Origin: Rhodanobacter sp. 7MK24
GTDB taxonomy: Bacteria > Pseudomonadota > Gammaproteobacteria > Xanthomonadales > Rhodanobacteraceae
Assembly: GCF_014842995.1 (NCBI RefSeq)
Contig: NZ_JACYXL010000003.1
Coordinates: forward strand, 529,055-593,054
DNA: 64,000 nt
Direction: 5' to 3'
The notes below the pieces were generated by a model. It saw only the letters and a program-made list of their open reading frames with translations, was not told the origin of the DNA and searched no databases. Positions 63,998 through 64,000 of the stretch are shown here, piece after piece (positions within the stretch are counted from its first letter, which is position 1; every line of letters begins with the position of its first letter). The position numbers and the translations under genes are program-made.

Positions 63998-64000
63998 GAC

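Overview
The window comes from the chromosome of a GC-rich gammaproteobacterium. The best fit is the Xanthomonadales, most likely Rhodanobacteraceae (a Dyella/Rhodanobacter/Frateuria-like bacterium). The reasons are the conserved orders ribH-nusB and thiL-pgpA, the order rng-yhdP-tldD, a peptide amidase resembling the Stenotrophomonas enzyme, a small Xanthomonad zinc-ribbon protein, and an intact S10-spc-alpha ribosomal cluster next to tuf. No rRNA, tRNA or CRISPR array is visible.

Layout. 1-6.9 kb: the start of an exported protein, a TPR-sulfotransferase, then a three-gene overlapping operon (Rieske oxygenase, APC permease, trimethylamine-dehydrogenase-like flavoprotein) that looks like an uptake-and-demethylation pathway for an N-methylated amine or betaine. 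7-10.6 kb: hemP under a clear Fur box with an unknown partner, an aldo/keto reductase, and a Tat-exported GH29 fucosidase with an AT-rich operator-like region. 10.6-15.7 kb: an alpha/beta hydrolase, two paralogous exported proteins of unknown function, and a divergent LysR/epimerase pair. 15.8-19.4 kb: riboflavin, thiamine and phospholipid housekeeping genes. 19.6-24.4 kb: a DJ-1-like protein, followed by small same-strand genes separated by degenerate attC-like sites. This second part reads as a decayed integron cassette cluster without a visible integrase. 24.4-31.4 kb: tldD, yhdP, rng. 31.6-35.7 kb: a two-component system whose two genes are separated by an 885-bp inverted-repeat region, then a Dph6-like ATPase and a MUG-type glycosylase. 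36-41.5 kb: a complete tripartite RND efflux operon. 41.5-48.2 kb: GST, two c-type cytochromes, peptide amidase, zinc-ribbon protein, class II DAHP synthase and dsbB. 48.3-64 kb: the minus-strand S10-spc-alpha ribosomal cluster and tuf.

How genes work together. Translational coupling by ATGA or TGATG overlaps is frequent (Rieske-permease-flavoprotein, thiL-pgpA, ribH-nusB-GNAT, histidine kinase-Dph6, efflux operon, cytochrome pair, dsbB-DAHP synthase, rplD-rplW, rpsS-rplV). This supports the operon assignments. The ribosomal cluster contains several short GGCCAT-core hairpins in its gaps, a good sigma70-like promoter about 300 nt ahead of rpsJ, and a second candidate promoter between rpsN and rpsH.

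The most unusual parts are the attC-like cassette cluster (about 20.5-23.9 kb), the ankyrin gene broken by an exact 17-bp tandem duplication, the repeat block inside the two-component locus, and the paralogous exported protein pair. Start codons were chosen from visible Shine-Dalgarno sequences, overlaps and family length. All functional names rest on motifs read by eye, not on database searches.
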